Notes: generated by a model not told the origin, from the letters alone. A DNA stretch of 64,000 bases from Pseudomonas taeanensis MS-3 (GCF_000498575.2 NZ_AWSQ01000001.1:417984-481983), one strand, 5' to 3'. Numbered from the stretch's first letter, positions 13,080 through 23,161 are shown. Made by a program: numbers and translations.

Positions 13080-14459
13080 ATGTCGGTACCCCCGCGTGCC
13101 GTTCAGCTTAATGAAGCGAACGCGTTCCTTAAGGAACATCCTGAGGTCCAGTTCGTCGACCTTCTTATTGCAGATATGAATGGCGTGGTGCGCGGCAAGC
13201 GCATCGAACGCGCCAGCCTTCACAAGGTGTACGAAAAAGGCATCAATCTTCCCGCCTCTTTGTTTGCCCTGGATATCAACGGCTCCACGGTGGAAAGCAC
13301 CGGCCTGGGCCTGGATATCGGTGACGCTGACCGTATCTGCTACCCCATCCCCAATACCCTGTGCAATGAACCCTGGCAGAAGCGCCCGACCGCGCAACTG
13401 CTAATGACCATGCACGAGCTGGACGGCCAGCCTTTCTTCGCCGACCCGCGTGAGGTGCTGCGGCAGGTGGTGCAGAAGTTCGACGAACTAGGCCTGACTA
13501 TATGTGCGGCTTTCGAACTTGAGTTTTACCTGATCGACCAGGAGAACGTGAACGGCCGTCCGCAGCCGCCACGCTCGCCGCTTTCCGGCAAACGCCCGCA
13601 CTCGACCCAGGTTTACCTGATCGATGACCTCGACGAATACGTCGACTGTCTGCAGGACATGCTGGAAGCCGCCAAGGAACAAGGCCTGCCGGCCGACGCC
13701 ATCGTCAAGGAAAGCGCCCCGGCGCAATTCGAAGTCAACCTGCACCACACTAACGATGCGCTGCTGGCCTGCGACCATGCGCTGCTGCTCAAGCGCCTGA
13801 TCAAAAACATCGCCTACGACCATGAGATGGACTCGACCTTCATGGCCAAGCCCTACCCGGGTCAGGCGGGCAACGGTCTGCACGTGCATGTCTCGTTGCT
13901 CGACAAGGAAACCGGCAAGAATATCTTCACCTCCGAAGACCCGCTGCAGAGCGATGTACTGCGCCATGCCATCGGCGGCATCCTGGAGACCATGCCGGCG
14001 TCGATGGCCTTCCTCTGCCCGAACGTCAACTCGTACCGTCGCTTCGGCGCGCAGTTCTACGTGCCCAACGCTCCGAGCTGGGGCCTGGACAACCGCACCG
14101 TGGCCGTTCGCGTCCCCACCGGCAGCCCCGACTCGGTGCGTATCGAGCAGCGCGTCGCCGGTGCCGATGCCAACCCCTACCTGATGATGTCGGCAATTCT
14201 CGCCGGTATTCATCATGGTCTGACCAACAAGATCGAACCGGGTGAGCCGATCGAAGGCAACTCCTACGAGCAGCTGGAGCAGAGCCTGCCGAACAACCTG
14301 CGCGATGCCCTGCGCGAGCTGGACGACAGCGAAGTGATGAACAAGTACATCGATCCTAAATACATCGACATCTTCGTCGCCTGTAAGGAAGCCGAGCTGG
14401 AAGAGTTCGAGACCACCATCTCCGACCTCGAGTACAACTGGTACCTGCACACCGTGTAA
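13080..14459 (+). CDS. spuI: glutamylpolyamine synthetase SpuI (glutamine synthetase family)
   Basis: Ligase of 459 aa in the gamma-glutamylpolyamine synthetase family, the first step of polyamine breakdown. Motifs include AAFELEFYLIDQE, FEVNLHH, FMAKPYPGQAGNGLHVHVS, NVNSYRRFGAQFYVPN and [11 protein letters not shown]. It diverges from spuA and is the clearest anchor for synteny with P. aeruginosa PA0296. Compared with SpuB its N-terminal region has the same plan (VDLLIADMNGVVRGK against [14 protein letters not shown]). AAGG lies nine bases before the ATG. A strong terminator follows. Confidence 0.93.
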   Translation: MSVPPRAVQLNEANAFLKEHPEVQFVDLLIADMNGVVRGKRIERASLHKVYEKGINLPASLFALDINGSTVESTGLGLDIGDADRICYPIPNTLCNEPWQKRPTAQLLMTMHELDGQPFFADPREVLRQVVQKFDELGLTICAAFELEFYLIDQENVNGRPQPPRSPLSGKRPHSTQVYLIDDLDEYVDCLQDMLEAAKEQGLPADAIVKESAPAQFEVNLHHTNDALLACDHALLLKRLIKNIAYDHEMDSTFMAKPYPGQAGNGLHVHVSLLDKETGKNIFTSEDPLQSDVLRHAIGGILETMPASMAFLCPNVNSYRRFGAQFYVPNAPSWGLDNRTVAVRVPTGSPDSVRIEQRVAGADANPYLMMSAILAGIHHGLTNKIEPGEPIEGNSYEQLEQSLPNNLRDALRELDDSEVMNKYIDPKYIDIFVACKEAELEEFETTISDLEYNWYLHTV

Positions 14460-14467
14460 GCACTACC

Positions 14468-14496
14468 CGACGCCGGCCTTGAGCCGGCGTCGTTTT
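14468..14496 (+). terminator. rho-independent terminator of spuI
   Basis: The stem CGACGCCGGC (14468-14477) pairs with GCCGGCGTCG (14483-14492) across the five-base loop CTTGA and is followed by TTTT. It starts nine bases after the spuI stop codon, so the downstream binding-protein gene probably has its own promoter. Confidence 0.9.
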
Positions 14497-14661
14497 ATCT
14501 GGCTCGACCTAGCCCTAAGCGCACACCCCGGCCGCGCGCTCACGCTCGTGGCGGACTAACGCTGCCCGGCATTCAGCCGTCCTGCGCCCGCAACACCCGA
14601 ACCCAACGGCCACGCCGGATGGCGCGGCCCTATTGCATTCACTGCACTCAGGGAGATGCCC

Positions 14662-15747
14662 ATGCCTCGCTTGTTCGCCGCGCTACTGCTCGCACTGACG
14701 CCCTTGCTGGTAAGCGCCAATGAAACCGTTCAGCCGCAAGATCGCGAGGAGATGATTCGCGTCTACAACTGGAACGACTACATCGCCCCACAGGTGCTCA
14801 AAGCCTTCGAAGCCGACACCGGCATCCGCGTCGAATACCGCACCTTCAGTACCGCCGAAGAATTGAGCGCGGCCCTGGCCAGCGGCGAAACCATCGATGT
14901 CGCCGTACCCACACACAACGATCTACCCGCCCTGATCCGCAGCGGGCAGCTGCAACCCCTGGACTTCAATCGCCTGCCCAACCGCACACACCTGGACAAG
15001 GGGCTGCTGAGCAAACTGGCCGCAGTCGACCCGAACAACCGCTACGCGGTGCCTTACCTCTGGGGCATGGTCGGTCTGGCGATCAATACACCGCAGGCTG
15101 AAGCCGCCTACGGTGGACCGCTGCCGGAAAGCTGGAGCCTGCTGTTCGACGAAGCGCAGAGCAGCCGCCTGGCCAGCTGTGGTATCAGCGTACTGGACGC
15201 ACCGGATGAGACCCTGTCGCTGCTGCTCAATTACCAGGGCCGCAACCTGGTACGTAGCGCCCCGAGTCGCGTCGAGCGCGCCGGCAAACTGCTCGACGCC
15301 TTGCGCCCACATTTGAAATACGTCGACAGCGAGCGCTATATCGACGACCTCAACAACGGCCGTTTATGCGTGGCAATGGCCTGGGTCGGCGACGCCCTGG
15401 CCGCAGCCGACGCCGGGCAACCGGTACGCTTCGTGGTACCGACAGAGGGCTCGACATTGTTTATAGATAACCTGGTGATTCCCAGCAGTGCTCGGCGCGC
15501 CGATCTCGCCCACCGTCTTATCGACTACCTGATGCAGCCGCAAGTCGCCGCGCTGATCACCGAAGAAACCCTCTACCCCAACGGCAACGCCGACTCTCAG
15601 GCATTTCTCGCCGAAGCCCTACGCGAGCAACCCGGCCTCTACCCGGACCGCGACACCAAGCGACGCCTGTTTGCCCTGGAGGCCATGCCGGAACAGCATC
15701 GCCTGATCCGTGACAAGCTATGGGCACGCTTTCGCGCCGACCAATAA
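14662..15747 (+). CDS. periplasmic polyamine-binding protein, PotF family
   Basis: Third PotF-type binding protein of the locus, 361 aa, with signal peptide MPRLFAALLLALTPLLVSA. The mature part contains IRVYNWNDYIAP, where N replaces the S found in SpuD and SpuE, and ALASGETIDVAVPTHNDLP. It is more diverged than SpuD and SpuE are from each other. By position it matches P. aeruginosa PA0295, whose ligand I do not know. I chose the ATG at 14662 because GGGAG (14651-14655) abuts the earlier ATG at 14656 and is well spaced only for the second. No permease genes adjoin it, so it may share SpuFGH or act as a sensor. Confidence 0.88.
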   Translation: MPRLFAALLLALTPLLVSANETVQPQDREEMIRVYNWNDYIAPQVLKAFEADTGIRVEYRTFSTAEELSAALASGETIDVAVPTHNDLPALIRSGQLQPLDFNRLPNRTHLDKGLLSKLAAVDPNNRYAVPYLWGMVGLAINTPQAEAAYGGPLPESWSLLFDEAQSSRLASCGISVLDAPDETLSLLLNYQGRNLVRSAPSRVERAGKLLDALRPHLKYVDSERYIDDLNNGRLCVAMAWVGDALAAADAGQPVRFVVPTEGSTLFIDNLVIPSSARRADLAHRLIDYLMQPQVAALITEETLYPNGNADSQAFLAEALREQPGLYPDRDTKRRLFALEAMPEQHRLIRDKLWARFRADQ

Positions 15748-15767
15748 AACGGCCCATAACCTGTATT

Positions 15768-15837
15768 CTGGGTAGAGCGCAGCAAAGTCCAGCTCCGGAC
15801 TTTGCTGGGTTTCGCCAAAAAAAGCGGCTCTACCCAG
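15768..15837. repeat. nested palindromic repeat (REP-type)
   Basis: An outer 11-bp inverted repeat, CTGGGTAGAGC (15768-15778) and GCTCTACCCAG (15827-15837), encloses a perfect inner hairpin, AGCAAAGTCC (15781-15790) and GGACTTTGCT (15797-15806). The left arm GTAGAGCGCAGC...CCAGC recurs at 50848-50869. The element lies between the binding-protein gene and aguR. It has no T tract on the plus strand, so it looks like a mobile palindromic repeat more than a terminator. Confidence 0.7.
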
Positions 15838-15934
15838 CCTACGGGACATCCACCGTTCATCCGCCACGCATCCTGACTTGCCTGCTCGGCACCCGCTGAC
15901 GTCCAATAGCGCGTCCCTTGCCGAGATGATCGCC

Positions 15935-16573
15935 ATGCCGCGCCCCACCATTGCCCGCAAACCCCGCGCCAGCAGCCAGGCGCGCATCGCCGTAATCCTC
16001 GGCGCCGCTCGCGAATTGCTCGCCGAACAAGGCGTCGCCAGCCTGTCGATTTACAGCGTGGCCGAGCGCGCGGCGATTCCGCCCTCCTCTGTCTACCACT
16101 TCTTCGCCAGCGTACCGGCCCTGCTCGAAGCACTGACCGCGGACATTCACGCGGCCTTTCGCGCCTGCCTGCAGGAGCCCTTGGCGCACACCGAACTGCG
16201 CGACTGGCGCGACCTGTCGCGCAGCGTCGAGCAGCGCATGCTGGCGATCTATGCCGGCGATGCGGCGGCGCGCCAATTGATTCTCGCCCAGCACGGTCTG
16301 AGCGAAGTAACCCAGGCCGACCGCCAGCACGACATCGAACTGGGCCGCCTGATGCAGTCGCTGTTCGAACGGCACTTTGTCCTGCCACCACTGCCCAACG
16401 ATGTGGATGTGTTTGCCCTGGCCATGGAGCTGGGTGACCGGGTCTACGCCCGCTCGGTACAGCTGCACGGCAGTATCACCCCGCGTCTGGCCGAGGAAGG
16501 CATGCGCGTATTCGATGCCTACCTGGGCCTGTACCTGCCGCCCTTCCTGCCCAAGCGCAACGCACCACTCTAG
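15935..16573 (+). CDS. aguR: TetR-family repressor, AguR-like
   Basis: Regulator of 212 aa. The N-terminal helix-turn-helix is seen at about residues 18-62 (ARELLAEQGVASLSIYSVAERAAIPPSSVYHFFAS). The remainder is a helical ligand-binding domain. Its place just before aguB and aguA, and after the PA0295-like gene, matches aguR of P. aeruginosa, which represses aguBA until agmatine or N-carbamoylputrescine is present. The ATG at 15935 is used; ATG 15926 is nearly as good. A likely operator region with repeated sequence precedes aguB. Confidence 0.85.
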   Translation: MPRPTIARKPRASSQARIAVILGAARELLAEQGVASLSIYSVAERAAIPPSSVYHFFASVPALLEALTADIHAAFRACLQEPLAHTELRDWRDLSRSVEQRMLAIYAGDAAARQLILAQHGLSEVTQADRQHDIELGRLMQSLFERHFVLPPLPNDVDVFALAMELGDRVYARSVQLHGSITPRLAEEGMRVFDAYLGLYLPPFLPKRNAPL

Positions 16574-16599
16574 CTCGAGGGCAATCCGGGCGAAGCGTT

Positions 16600-16616
16600 C
16601 CCGGATCACATCCGGG
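16600..16616. repeat. REP palindrome CCCGGAT-CAC-ATCCGGG
   Basis: A perfect 7-bp stem with a 3-nt loop, followed by CTAC, 27 bp after the aguR stop codon. It belongs to the same family as the elements at 17843-17901, 23145-23161 and 52258-52316. Confidence 0.75.
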
Positions 16617-16652
16617 CTACAGCTCTAGTCGCCACGACAAATACAGATATTT

Positions 16653-16723
16653 ATCTGCTTTTTAATCGACTATTTGCTTTCAATAGAAAAAATACGCTTT
16701 TAAAGCAGATTTATATCGACTAT
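16653..16723. promoter_or_regulatory. candidate aguBA operator/promoter region
   Basis: This AT-rich segment ahead of aguB contains ordered repeats. ATCTGCTTT (16653-16661) is the exact inverse of AAAGCAGAT (16702-16710). ATCGACTAT occurs twice in the same orientation (16665-16673 and 16715-16723), 50 bp apart. GCTTT-T-AAAGC (16696-16706) is a local palindrome. A TATAAA word at 16721-16726 may be a -10 element. The arrangement suits binding of a TetR dimer such as AguR, but the operator assignment is inferred. Confidence 0.5.
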
Positions 16724-16829
16724 AAAGTCATACACCCACTCGGCGAATCCATGTCCGTCGACCCGGCACCATCATCGGTCGTCTGCTAGTTTGTTACGGC
16801 CACCGCTCATTGCTCTTACGAGGTGTTCC

Positions 16830-17708
<879 letters not shown>

Positions 17709-17842
17709 ATAAGCGGCTGTGCGGGCGAATCGCCGCGTTGCCCGGTGCTCGCAAACCTCGCCTACCCCTAGGCATGTCTCGTTTGCTGCGCGCCGGGCGC
17801 CTTGCGCTTCATCCCGCTCGCTCGCTTATTTGCAGAGGGTAA

Positions 17843-17901
17843 CCCGGATGAAATCCGGGGACTTCTGTTACGACGATACGACTTCCCGGATTACTTCCGG
17901 G
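17843..17901. repeat. pair of REP palindromes between aguB and aguA
   Basis: The first copy is CCCGGAT-GAA-ATCCGGG (17843-17859). The second is a looser CCCGGA-TTACT-TCCGGG (17885-17901) followed by CTAC. The flanking words show they point in opposite directions, as in paired REP units. They fill much of the 207-bp gap between the two agu genes and may affect mRNA stability within the operon. Confidence 0.7.
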
Positions 17902-17915
17902 CTACAGGTGGATCC

Positions 17916-19022
17916 ATGACAACCCTCAACAGCACCCCACGCGCCGACGGCTTCCGCATGCCGGCCGAGTGGGAACCCCACAGCCAGACCTGGATGGTCT
18001 GGCCCGAGCGCCCGGACAACTGGCGCCTCGGCGGCAAGCCGGCGCAGGCGGCCTTCGCCGCGGTGGCCAAGGCCATCGCCGAATTCGAGGCGGTCACCGT
18101 CTGCGTCTCGGCCAGCCAGTACGAGAACGCTCGCGCGCGTCTCGACCATGGCAATATCCGCGTGGTCGAGATCAGCAGCAATGACGCCTGGGTACGCGAC
18201 ACCGGGCCGACTTTCGTCACCAACGACAAGGGCGAAGTACGCGGCGTCGACTGGACTTTCAACGCCTGGGGCGGTTTCGACGGCGGCCTCTACTCGCCGT
18301 GGAGCCACGACGATCAGGTAGCCAGCAAGATCCTCGAGATCGAGCGCTGCGCACGCTACCGCAGCGAAGGCTTCGTGCTGGAGGGTGGCTCGATCCACGT
18401 CGACGGCGAAGGCACCCTGATCACCACCGAGGAATGCCTGCTCAACCGCAACCGCAACCCGCATCTGGAGCGCGAAGAAATCGAGCAGGTGCTGCGTGAG
18501 CACCTGGCCATCGACCGCGTGATCTGGCTGCCGGACGGTCTGTTCAACGACGAAACCGATGGCCACGTCGACAACTTCTGCTGTTACGTGCGCCCGGGTG
18601 AAGTACTGCTGGCCTGGACCGACGACGAGCACAACCCCAACTACCCACGCTGTCAGGCGGCCATGCGCGTGCTGGAAACGGCGCGCGATGCTCAGGGCCG
18701 CCAGCTGGTCGTGCACAAAATGCCGATTCCCGGGCCACTGCACGCCACGGCCGAAGAATGCGCCGGCGTCGACCTGGCCGCCGGCACCCAGGAGCGTGAT
18801 CCCTCGGTGCGCCTGGCGGGCTCCTACGTCAACTTCCTGATCGTCAACGGCGGCATCATCGCGCCGAGCTTCAACGACCCGCTGGACGAAGAGGCGCGCG
18901 CCATCCTGCAACGTCTGTTCCCCGAGCACCGCGTGGTGCTGGTGCCCGGCCGGGAGATCCTCCTGGGCGGCGGTAATATCCACTGCATCACCCAGCAGCA
19001 ACCGGCGCCGCAACGCACTTAA
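17916..19022 (+). CDS. aguA: agmatine deiminase
   Basis: Peptidyl-arginine-deiminase-type guanidine-modifying enzyme of 368 aa that converts agmatine to N-carbamoylputrescine. The catalytic cysteine is C357 in [13 protein letters not shown]. Other conserved parts are [25 protein letters not shown] and [21 protein letters not shown] lies before the ATG at 17916; the open frame reaches 17802 but that part overlaps the REP pair. The TAA stop overlaps the convergent SulP stop codon, leaving no room for a terminator. Confidence 0.95.
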   Translation: MTTLNSTPRADGFRMPAEWEPHSQTWMVWPERPDNWRLGGKPAQAAFAAVAKAIAEFEAVTVCVSASQYENARARLDHGNIRVVEISSNDAWVRDTGPTFVTNDKGEVRGVDWTFNAWGGFDGGLYSPWSHDDQVASKILEIERCARYRSEGFVLEGGSIHVDGEGTLITTEECLLNRNRNPHLEREEIEQVLREHLAIDRVIWLPDGLFNDETDGHVDNFCCYVRPGEVLLAWTDDEHNPNYPRCQAAMRVLETARDAQGRQLVVHKMPIPGPLHATAEECAGVDLAAGTQERDPSVRLAGSYVNFLIVNGGIIAPSFNDPLDEEARAILQRLFPEHRVVLVPGREILLGGGNIHCITQQQPAPQRT

Positions 19023-20746
19023 CGGACCTCGTGTGACAGCGCGCGCTGGGTACTCTGCGGGTCCAGCGCGCGCAACGCCTCAAACTGGCTGACGAATACC
19101 CGCCCGCCGAAGCGCTCGAGGAAATCCGAACGCTTCAGTTGGTCCATCACCGGTCCCTTCACTTCAGACAGATGTAACTGCACCCCGGCACTGTGCAGGC
19201 GCTCGACGATGGCCTCCAGGCTGTCCAGCGCACTGGCGTCGATCAGGTTGACCCCCGGGCACATCAGCACCAGATGACGCACCAACGGCCGCGTCGCGAT
19301 CAACTCGCCGATGCGCTCCTCGAGGTAGCGCGCGTTGGGGAAATACAGGCTCTCGTCGACCCGCAGCGACAGCACGCTGGGACTCTCCACTACGGCAAAA
19401 CGCAGGATGTTGCGAAAGTGCTCGCTGCCCGGTAACTGACCGACCACCGCCATGTGCGGGCGACTGGTACGCCAGAGAAACAACAGCAACGACAACCCCA
19501 CCCCCAGCAGAATGCCGGCCTCGACGCCGAGCAGCAGCACGCCGCCCAGAGTGGCGAGTTGCGCCGCGCCGTCCGCTCGGGAAAAGTGCCAGGTCCGCCG
19601 CAACGCGCCGAGGTCGACCAGGCCGAGCACCGCGACGATGATGGTCGCCGCCAGCACCGCCTGCGGCAGGTTGTGCAGCAAGGGGGTGAGCAGCAGCACA
19701 CTCAAGGCAATCCCTGCAGCGGTCAGCACCCCAGCCATGGGCGTCTGCGCGCCGGCCTCGAAATTCACCACTGAACGGGCGAAGCCGCCGGTCACCGGCA
19801 TGCCACCACTGACCGCTGCCGCAAGGTTGGCGGCGCCCAGACCGAGCAGCTCCTGATCCGGTTCGATGCGCTGGCGACGCTTGGCTGCCAAGGTCTGCGC
19901 CACCGACACTGACTCGACGAAACCCACCAGGCTGATCAATGCCGCCGCTGGCAGCAGTTGCCAGATTAACGCCAAGTCCAGACTCGGCAGGCTCAGCCCC
20001 GGCAAGCCCTCGGGCACCACGCCAACCACCTTGACCCCGGCCTGGACCAGTTGCAGGCCCGTCACCGCCAGGATCGACAGGACGATCGCCAACACCGGCC
20101 CAGCCTTGGCCAGATTACCGGCCAGCAGCGGGCTGACCCCACGACCCACCAACCAAGCCTTGAGATAACCGCGCACCCACCAGAGGAACAGCAGACTGCA
20201 GCCCCCGATCAACAGGGTCGGCAGATGGGTCTGCGGCAGATTCAGCAAGAGCGCGGGCAGCAGTTGCAACAGCGTCTCGCCGCCGCCCGGCACCCCGAGA
20301 ATATGCCTGAGCTGCCCCAGTGCAATGAGGATGCCAGAGGCACTGATAAAGCCAGTAATCACCGGATGGCTGAGGAAGTTGGCGAGAAAACCCAGGCGCA
20401 GCAAGGCCATGCCCGACAGAATCAGCCCGGAGAGCAGTGCCAGCAACATCGCCGCGCCCAGGTACTCGGCACTCCCTGCGGGAAACAACGGACCGAGGGC
20501 AGCGGCGGTCATCAGTGACACCACCGCCACCGGACCGACCGCCAGGGTGCGGCTGGAGCCGAACAGGGCGTAGCCCAACAACGGCAGGATGCTGGCGTAC
20601 AGTCCGGTCACCGGCGGCAGGCCGGCCAGCATGGCGTAGGCCAGGCTCTGCGGAATCAGCATCAGGGTGACGATCACTGCGGCCAAACCGTCCTGCCCCG
20701 CCAGTTGTCGGTTGTAGCCCTGCAGCCAGTATGGGCGCCAGCGCAT
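19019..20746 (-). CDS. SulP family sulfate permease with STAS domain
   Basis: Membrane transporter of 575 aa. The start has the SulP pattern [34 protein letters not shown], and about 10-14 membrane segments fill the first 430 residues. A C-terminal STAS domain (about 450-565) carries [14 protein letters not shown] and [14 protein letters not shown]. It is the last gene of the sulfur cassette and overlaps the dioxygenase gene in a TGATG, so the two are coupled. In this setting it most likely exports or imports sulfite/sulfate formed from persulfide oxidation; the direction is not readable. Confidence 0.9.
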   Translation of the reverse strand: MRWRPYWLQGYNRQLAGQDGLAAVIVTLMLIPQSLAYAMLAGLPPVTGLYASILPLLGYALFGSSRTLAVGPVAVVSLMTAAALGPLFPAGSAEYLGAAMLLALLSGLILSGMALLRLGFLANFLSHPVITGFISASGILIALGQLRHILGVPGGGETLLQLLPALLLNLPQTHLPTLLIGGCSLLFLWWVRGYLKAWLVGRGVSPLLAGNLAKAGPVLAIVLSILAVTGLQLVQAGVKVVGVVPEGLPGLSLPSLDLALIWQLLPAAALISLVGFVESVSVAQTLAAKRRQRIEPDQELLGLGAANLAAAVSGGMPVTGGFARSVVNFEAGAQTPMAGVLTAAGIALSVLLLTPLLHNLPQAVLAATIIVAVLGLVDLGALRRTWHFSRADGAAQLATLGGVLLLGVEAGILLGVGLSLLLFLWRTSRPHMAVVGQLPGSEHFRNILRFAVVESPSVLSLRVDESLYFPNARYLEERIGELIATRPLVRHLVLMCPGVNLIDASALDSLEAIVERLHSAGVQLHLSEVKGPVMDQLKRSDFLERFGGRVFVSQFEALRALDPQSTQRALSHEVR

Positions 20747-21609
20747 CAGAACACGTCCACGGGGATTTTCAGGTAGCGGATGCCGTTGCCCTCGGCCGGC
20801 GGCAACTCGCCGCCACGCATGTTGACCTGCACCGAGGGCAGGATCAGAGCCGGCATATTGAGCTCGGCATCACGGGCGCGACGCATGGCCACGAAGGTCT
20901 CTTCATCGATGCCGTCGTGTACGTGCACATTGTCAGCACGTTGCTCGGCCACCGTAGTCTGGTAGAGATGATGATCGCGGCCAGGCGCCTTGTAATCGTG
21001 GCACATATACATCCGGGTCGCGCCCGGCAGTTCGAACAGCCTGCGGATCGAACGGTACAGACTGCGCGCATCACCGCCGGGGAAGTCGCAACGGGCGGTG
21101 CCGTAATCGGGCATGAACAAAGTGTCACCGACGAAGGCTGCATCGCCGATCAAGTAGGTCATGCATCCTGGAGTATGCCCCGGGGTGTGCAGGGCTCGCG
21201 CTGAGATAGCACCTATGCTGAAACACTCGTCATCGCGGAATAATTGGTCGAACTGGCGGCCGTCGGTGGCGAACTCGCTACCAGCATTGAACAGCTTGGC
21301 GAAGTTGCTCTGAACCAAGGTGACCCGCTCGCCTATGGCCAGCCGCCCGCCCAGTTGATGCTTGAGATAAGCAGCGGCGGACAGGTGATCGGCATGCACA
21401 TGGGTGTCCAGCAGCCAGTCCACTGCCAGGCCCTGCTCATACACATAGGCAATCAGGCGTTCGGCATTGTCTAGCGAGATGCGCCCGGCAGCCGGGTCGT
21501 AATCCAGCACCGGATCGATGATGGCGCAACGCTTGCTGGCCGGATCGCTGACCACATAGCTGTAGGTGGATGTGGCTGGATCGAAGAACGCGACGATTTC
21601 AGGCGACAT
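20746..21609 (-). CDS. ETHE1-like persulfide dioxygenase / BLH-type metallo-hydrolase
   Basis: Metallo-beta-lactamase-fold protein of 287 aa. The metal site motif THVHADHLSAA, then HTPGHTPGCMTY, and GDTLFMPDYGTARCDFPGG are diagnostic of the ETHE1/persulfide-dioxygenase group, which oxidises glutathione persulfide to sulfite with O2. There is no rhodanese domain. It matches the Blh protein of bigR operons. The ATG at 21609 has AGGAG six bases before it; the upstream extension is rejected. A 142-bp gap separates it from the YedE-like pair, leaving room for a second promoter. Confidence 0.88.
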   Translation of the reverse strand: MSPEIVAFFDPATSTYSYVVSDPASKRCAIIDPVLDYDPAAGRISLDNAERLIAYVYEQGLAVDWLLDTHVHADHLSAAAYLKHQLGGRLAIGERVTLVQSNFAKLFNAGSEFATDGRQFDQLFRDDECFSIGAISARALHTPGHTPGCMTYLIGDAAFVGDTLFMPDYGTARCDFPGGDARSLYRSIRRLFELPGATRMYMCHDYKAPGRDHHLYQTTVAEQRADNVHVHDGIDEETFVAMRRARDAELNMPALILPSVQVNMRGGELPPAEGNGIRYLKIPVDVF

Positions 21610-21751
21610 GACAACTCCTCTGAGCAGCGGCCCGCAAGCCGTCCGCGAAACAGACCCTAGCCGTTTACAGCCATTGATGACCAGCGGCGAGCATCTCGGG
21701 CAAACAGACGCGTTCGAATGTTGCAACATGGCATCTCATCGCACCCTCAGG

Positions 21752-22171
21752 TTACAGGCCGCGCCGACGCTCCAGTGCAGTGAACAACAGCATCCCGGCC
21801 AACATAGCCAGAACGAACACGACGCTCTGCCAGTGACCACTGAACAGGATGGCCACCGCAGGTCCCGGACACAGACCGGCGATGCCCCAACCGATACCGA
21901 ACAGCAGGCTGCCTCCGATCAAGCGCGGATCCAGCTCACGCTTGACCGGCAACTGCATGGACGCACCCAGCAGTGAGCGTGAACGCTTGCCGGCCCAGGC
22001 CATCGGCGCCGCCGCGACGCCGATGGCGCCGAGCATCACCAACAACAGCGATGGGTCCCAGGCCCCGGCCAAGTCGAGAAAGCCGAGTACCTTGCTCGGG
22101 TTGGCCATGCCGGACAGCAGCAGGCCGATGCCAAACACCAGTCCGGCTAGCAATGCAGTCAATTTACGCAT
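21752..22171 (-). CDS. YeeE/YedE-like membrane protein, second half (DUF6691 type)
   Basis: Small integral membrane protein of 139 aa with about four helices, starting [22 protein letters not shown]. The conserved pieces [13 protein letters not shown] and [22 protein letters not shown] carry the cysteine typical of the family. It is half of the split YeeE/YedE (PmpA/PmpB-like) pair, proposed to carry thiosulfate or other reduced sulfur species. It begins 2 bp after the partner gene. The longer frame to 22405 only reads through the partner in another frame. Confidence 0.87.
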   Translation of the reverse strand: MRKLTALLAGLVFGIGLLLSGMANPSKVLGFLDLAGAWDPSLLLVMLGAIGVAAAPMAWAGKRSRSLLGASMQLPVKRELDPRLIGGSLLFGIGWGIAGLCPGPAVAILFSGHWQSVVFVLAMLAGMLLFTALERRRGL

Positions 22172-22173
22172 GC

Positions 22174-22635
22174 TCACCCCCCAAACAGATGGCGTAGGAC
22201 GAAGACCGTGGCGAAACCACTGGCCATGAAACCGAGGGTCGCCAGCAACGAGCGCGGCGACAGCCGCGACACGCCGCACACGCCATGCCCGCTGGTGCAG
22301 CCAGAGCCGTAACGGGTGCCGAGGCCGACCAGCAACCCCGCGACCAGTAGACTCAACCACCCGACCTGGAACTCGATCACCGGCATCACCGCGAACAGCC
22401 CCCACAGCAGCGGCGCCAACAGCAGCCCGAGCAGGAACATGGCCTTCTCTGCGCGCCCTTCACCGCCCTGCAGAACTGCGCCCAACAGGCCGCTAATACC
22501 GGCAATGCGTCCGTTCAACAGCACGAACAGCGCGGCGGCCAGGCCGATCAGGGCGCCTCCCGCCAAGGAGGTCCATGGCGTGAAGTGGAGCCAGTCTATA
22601 GCGACCCCATCGGTAGCGATCCTATCGATACTCAT
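22174..22635 (-). CDS. YeeE/YedE-like membrane protein, first half
   Basis: Integral membrane protein of 153 aa with about four helices. Motifs are [31 protein letters not shown] and [24 protein letters not shown]. The cysteine-rich [12 protein letters not shown] loop is the family signature, and the cysteines likely handle sulfur in the pore. It overlaps the ArsR-type regulator gene by 4 bp (ATGA) and forms a functional pair with the next gene. Confidence 0.9.
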   Translation of the reverse strand: MSIDRIATDGVAIDWLHFTPWTSLAGGALIGLAAALFVLLNGRIAGISGLLGAVLQGGEGRAEKAMFLLGLLLAPLLWGLFAVMPVIEFQVGWLSLLVAGLLVGLGTRYGSGCTSGHGVCGVSRLSPRSLLATLGFMASGFATVFVLRHLFGG

Positions 22636-22958
22636 GGCGTTTCTCCTGCGCAGAACAACTGATAGAGGGTGCCGATCACCGCCAATGCCGCCGGGCTACT
22701 GATCCGATAATAGATCTGTTTACCCTCGCGCCGGGTTGCCACCAGCTCCTCGCGGCGCAATACCGCCAGTTGCTGCGACAGCGTCGGCTGCTGGATGCCC
22801 AGCAGGGTTTCCAGCTCGCTGACATTGCGCTCGCCTTGCGAGAGCTGGCACAACAGCAACAGACGGTCGGGGTTGGCCAGTGTCTTGAGCAACTGACCGG
22901 CGGCATTGGCGTTGGTTCGCAACTGCTGGATATCGAGAGTGGTTTCGCCCGGAGTCAT
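22632..22958 (-). CDS. bigR: ArsR-family sulfide/persulfide-type repressor (BigR/SqrR-like)
   Basis: Winged-helix repressor of 108 aa. The recognition helix region is NVSELETLLGIQQPTLSQQLAVLRR and the wing is VATRREGKQIYYR. There are exactly two cysteines, C37 (RLLLLCQLS) and C103 (LYQLFCAGE). This spacing matches the thiol pair of BigR and SqrR, which form a polysulfide bridge on persulfide stress and release DNA. It leads the sulfur operon, so autoregulation is expected. Two AT-rich palindromes just upstream are the likely operator. The function is inferred from the cysteines and the neighbours. Confidence 0.85.
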   Translation of the reverse strand: MTPGETTLDIQQLRTNANAAGQLLKTLANPDRLLLLCQLSQGERNVSELETLLGIQQPTLSQQLAVLRREELVATRREGKQIYYRISSPAALAVIGTLYQLFCAGETP

Positions 22959-22981
22959 GATGGCCGCTCAGTTAAGATAAC

Positions 22982-23008
22982 TACAATATGTATTTTTATA
23001 TACTGTAT
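22982..23008. promoter_or_regulatory. twin-palindrome operator candidate before bigR
   Basis: Two short palindromes sit 24-50 bp before the regulator gene: TACA-ATA-TGTA (22982-22992) and ATAC-T-GTAT (23000-23008), within a very AT-rich run. On the minus strand this overlaps TATATAAAA-like sequence that could be the -10 element, so a bound repressor would block transcription. This fits ArsR-type control of the sulfur cassette. Confidence 0.55.
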
Positions 23009-23144
23009 GACAACAGCTTGGCAAGCAGTACACGGCGCGCTACGTGCAGCCTTGGTCGCGGTGTTTTTGTCTTTTGCTCGCGGCCAGACCGTCCAAGCGC
23101 ATGGCGGCGTAGTCAGGATGAAATCCAGCGCCTGGCAAACCACT

Positions 23145-23161
23145 CCCGGATTGAATCCGGG
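23145..23161. repeat. REP palindrome CCCGGAT-TGA-ATCCGGG
   Basis: A perfect 7-bp stem with a 3-nt loop followed by CTAC, the same as the copies in the agu region. A degenerate copy of opposite orientation lies about 20 bp to the left, so this was probably a REP pair. Confidence 0.7.
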
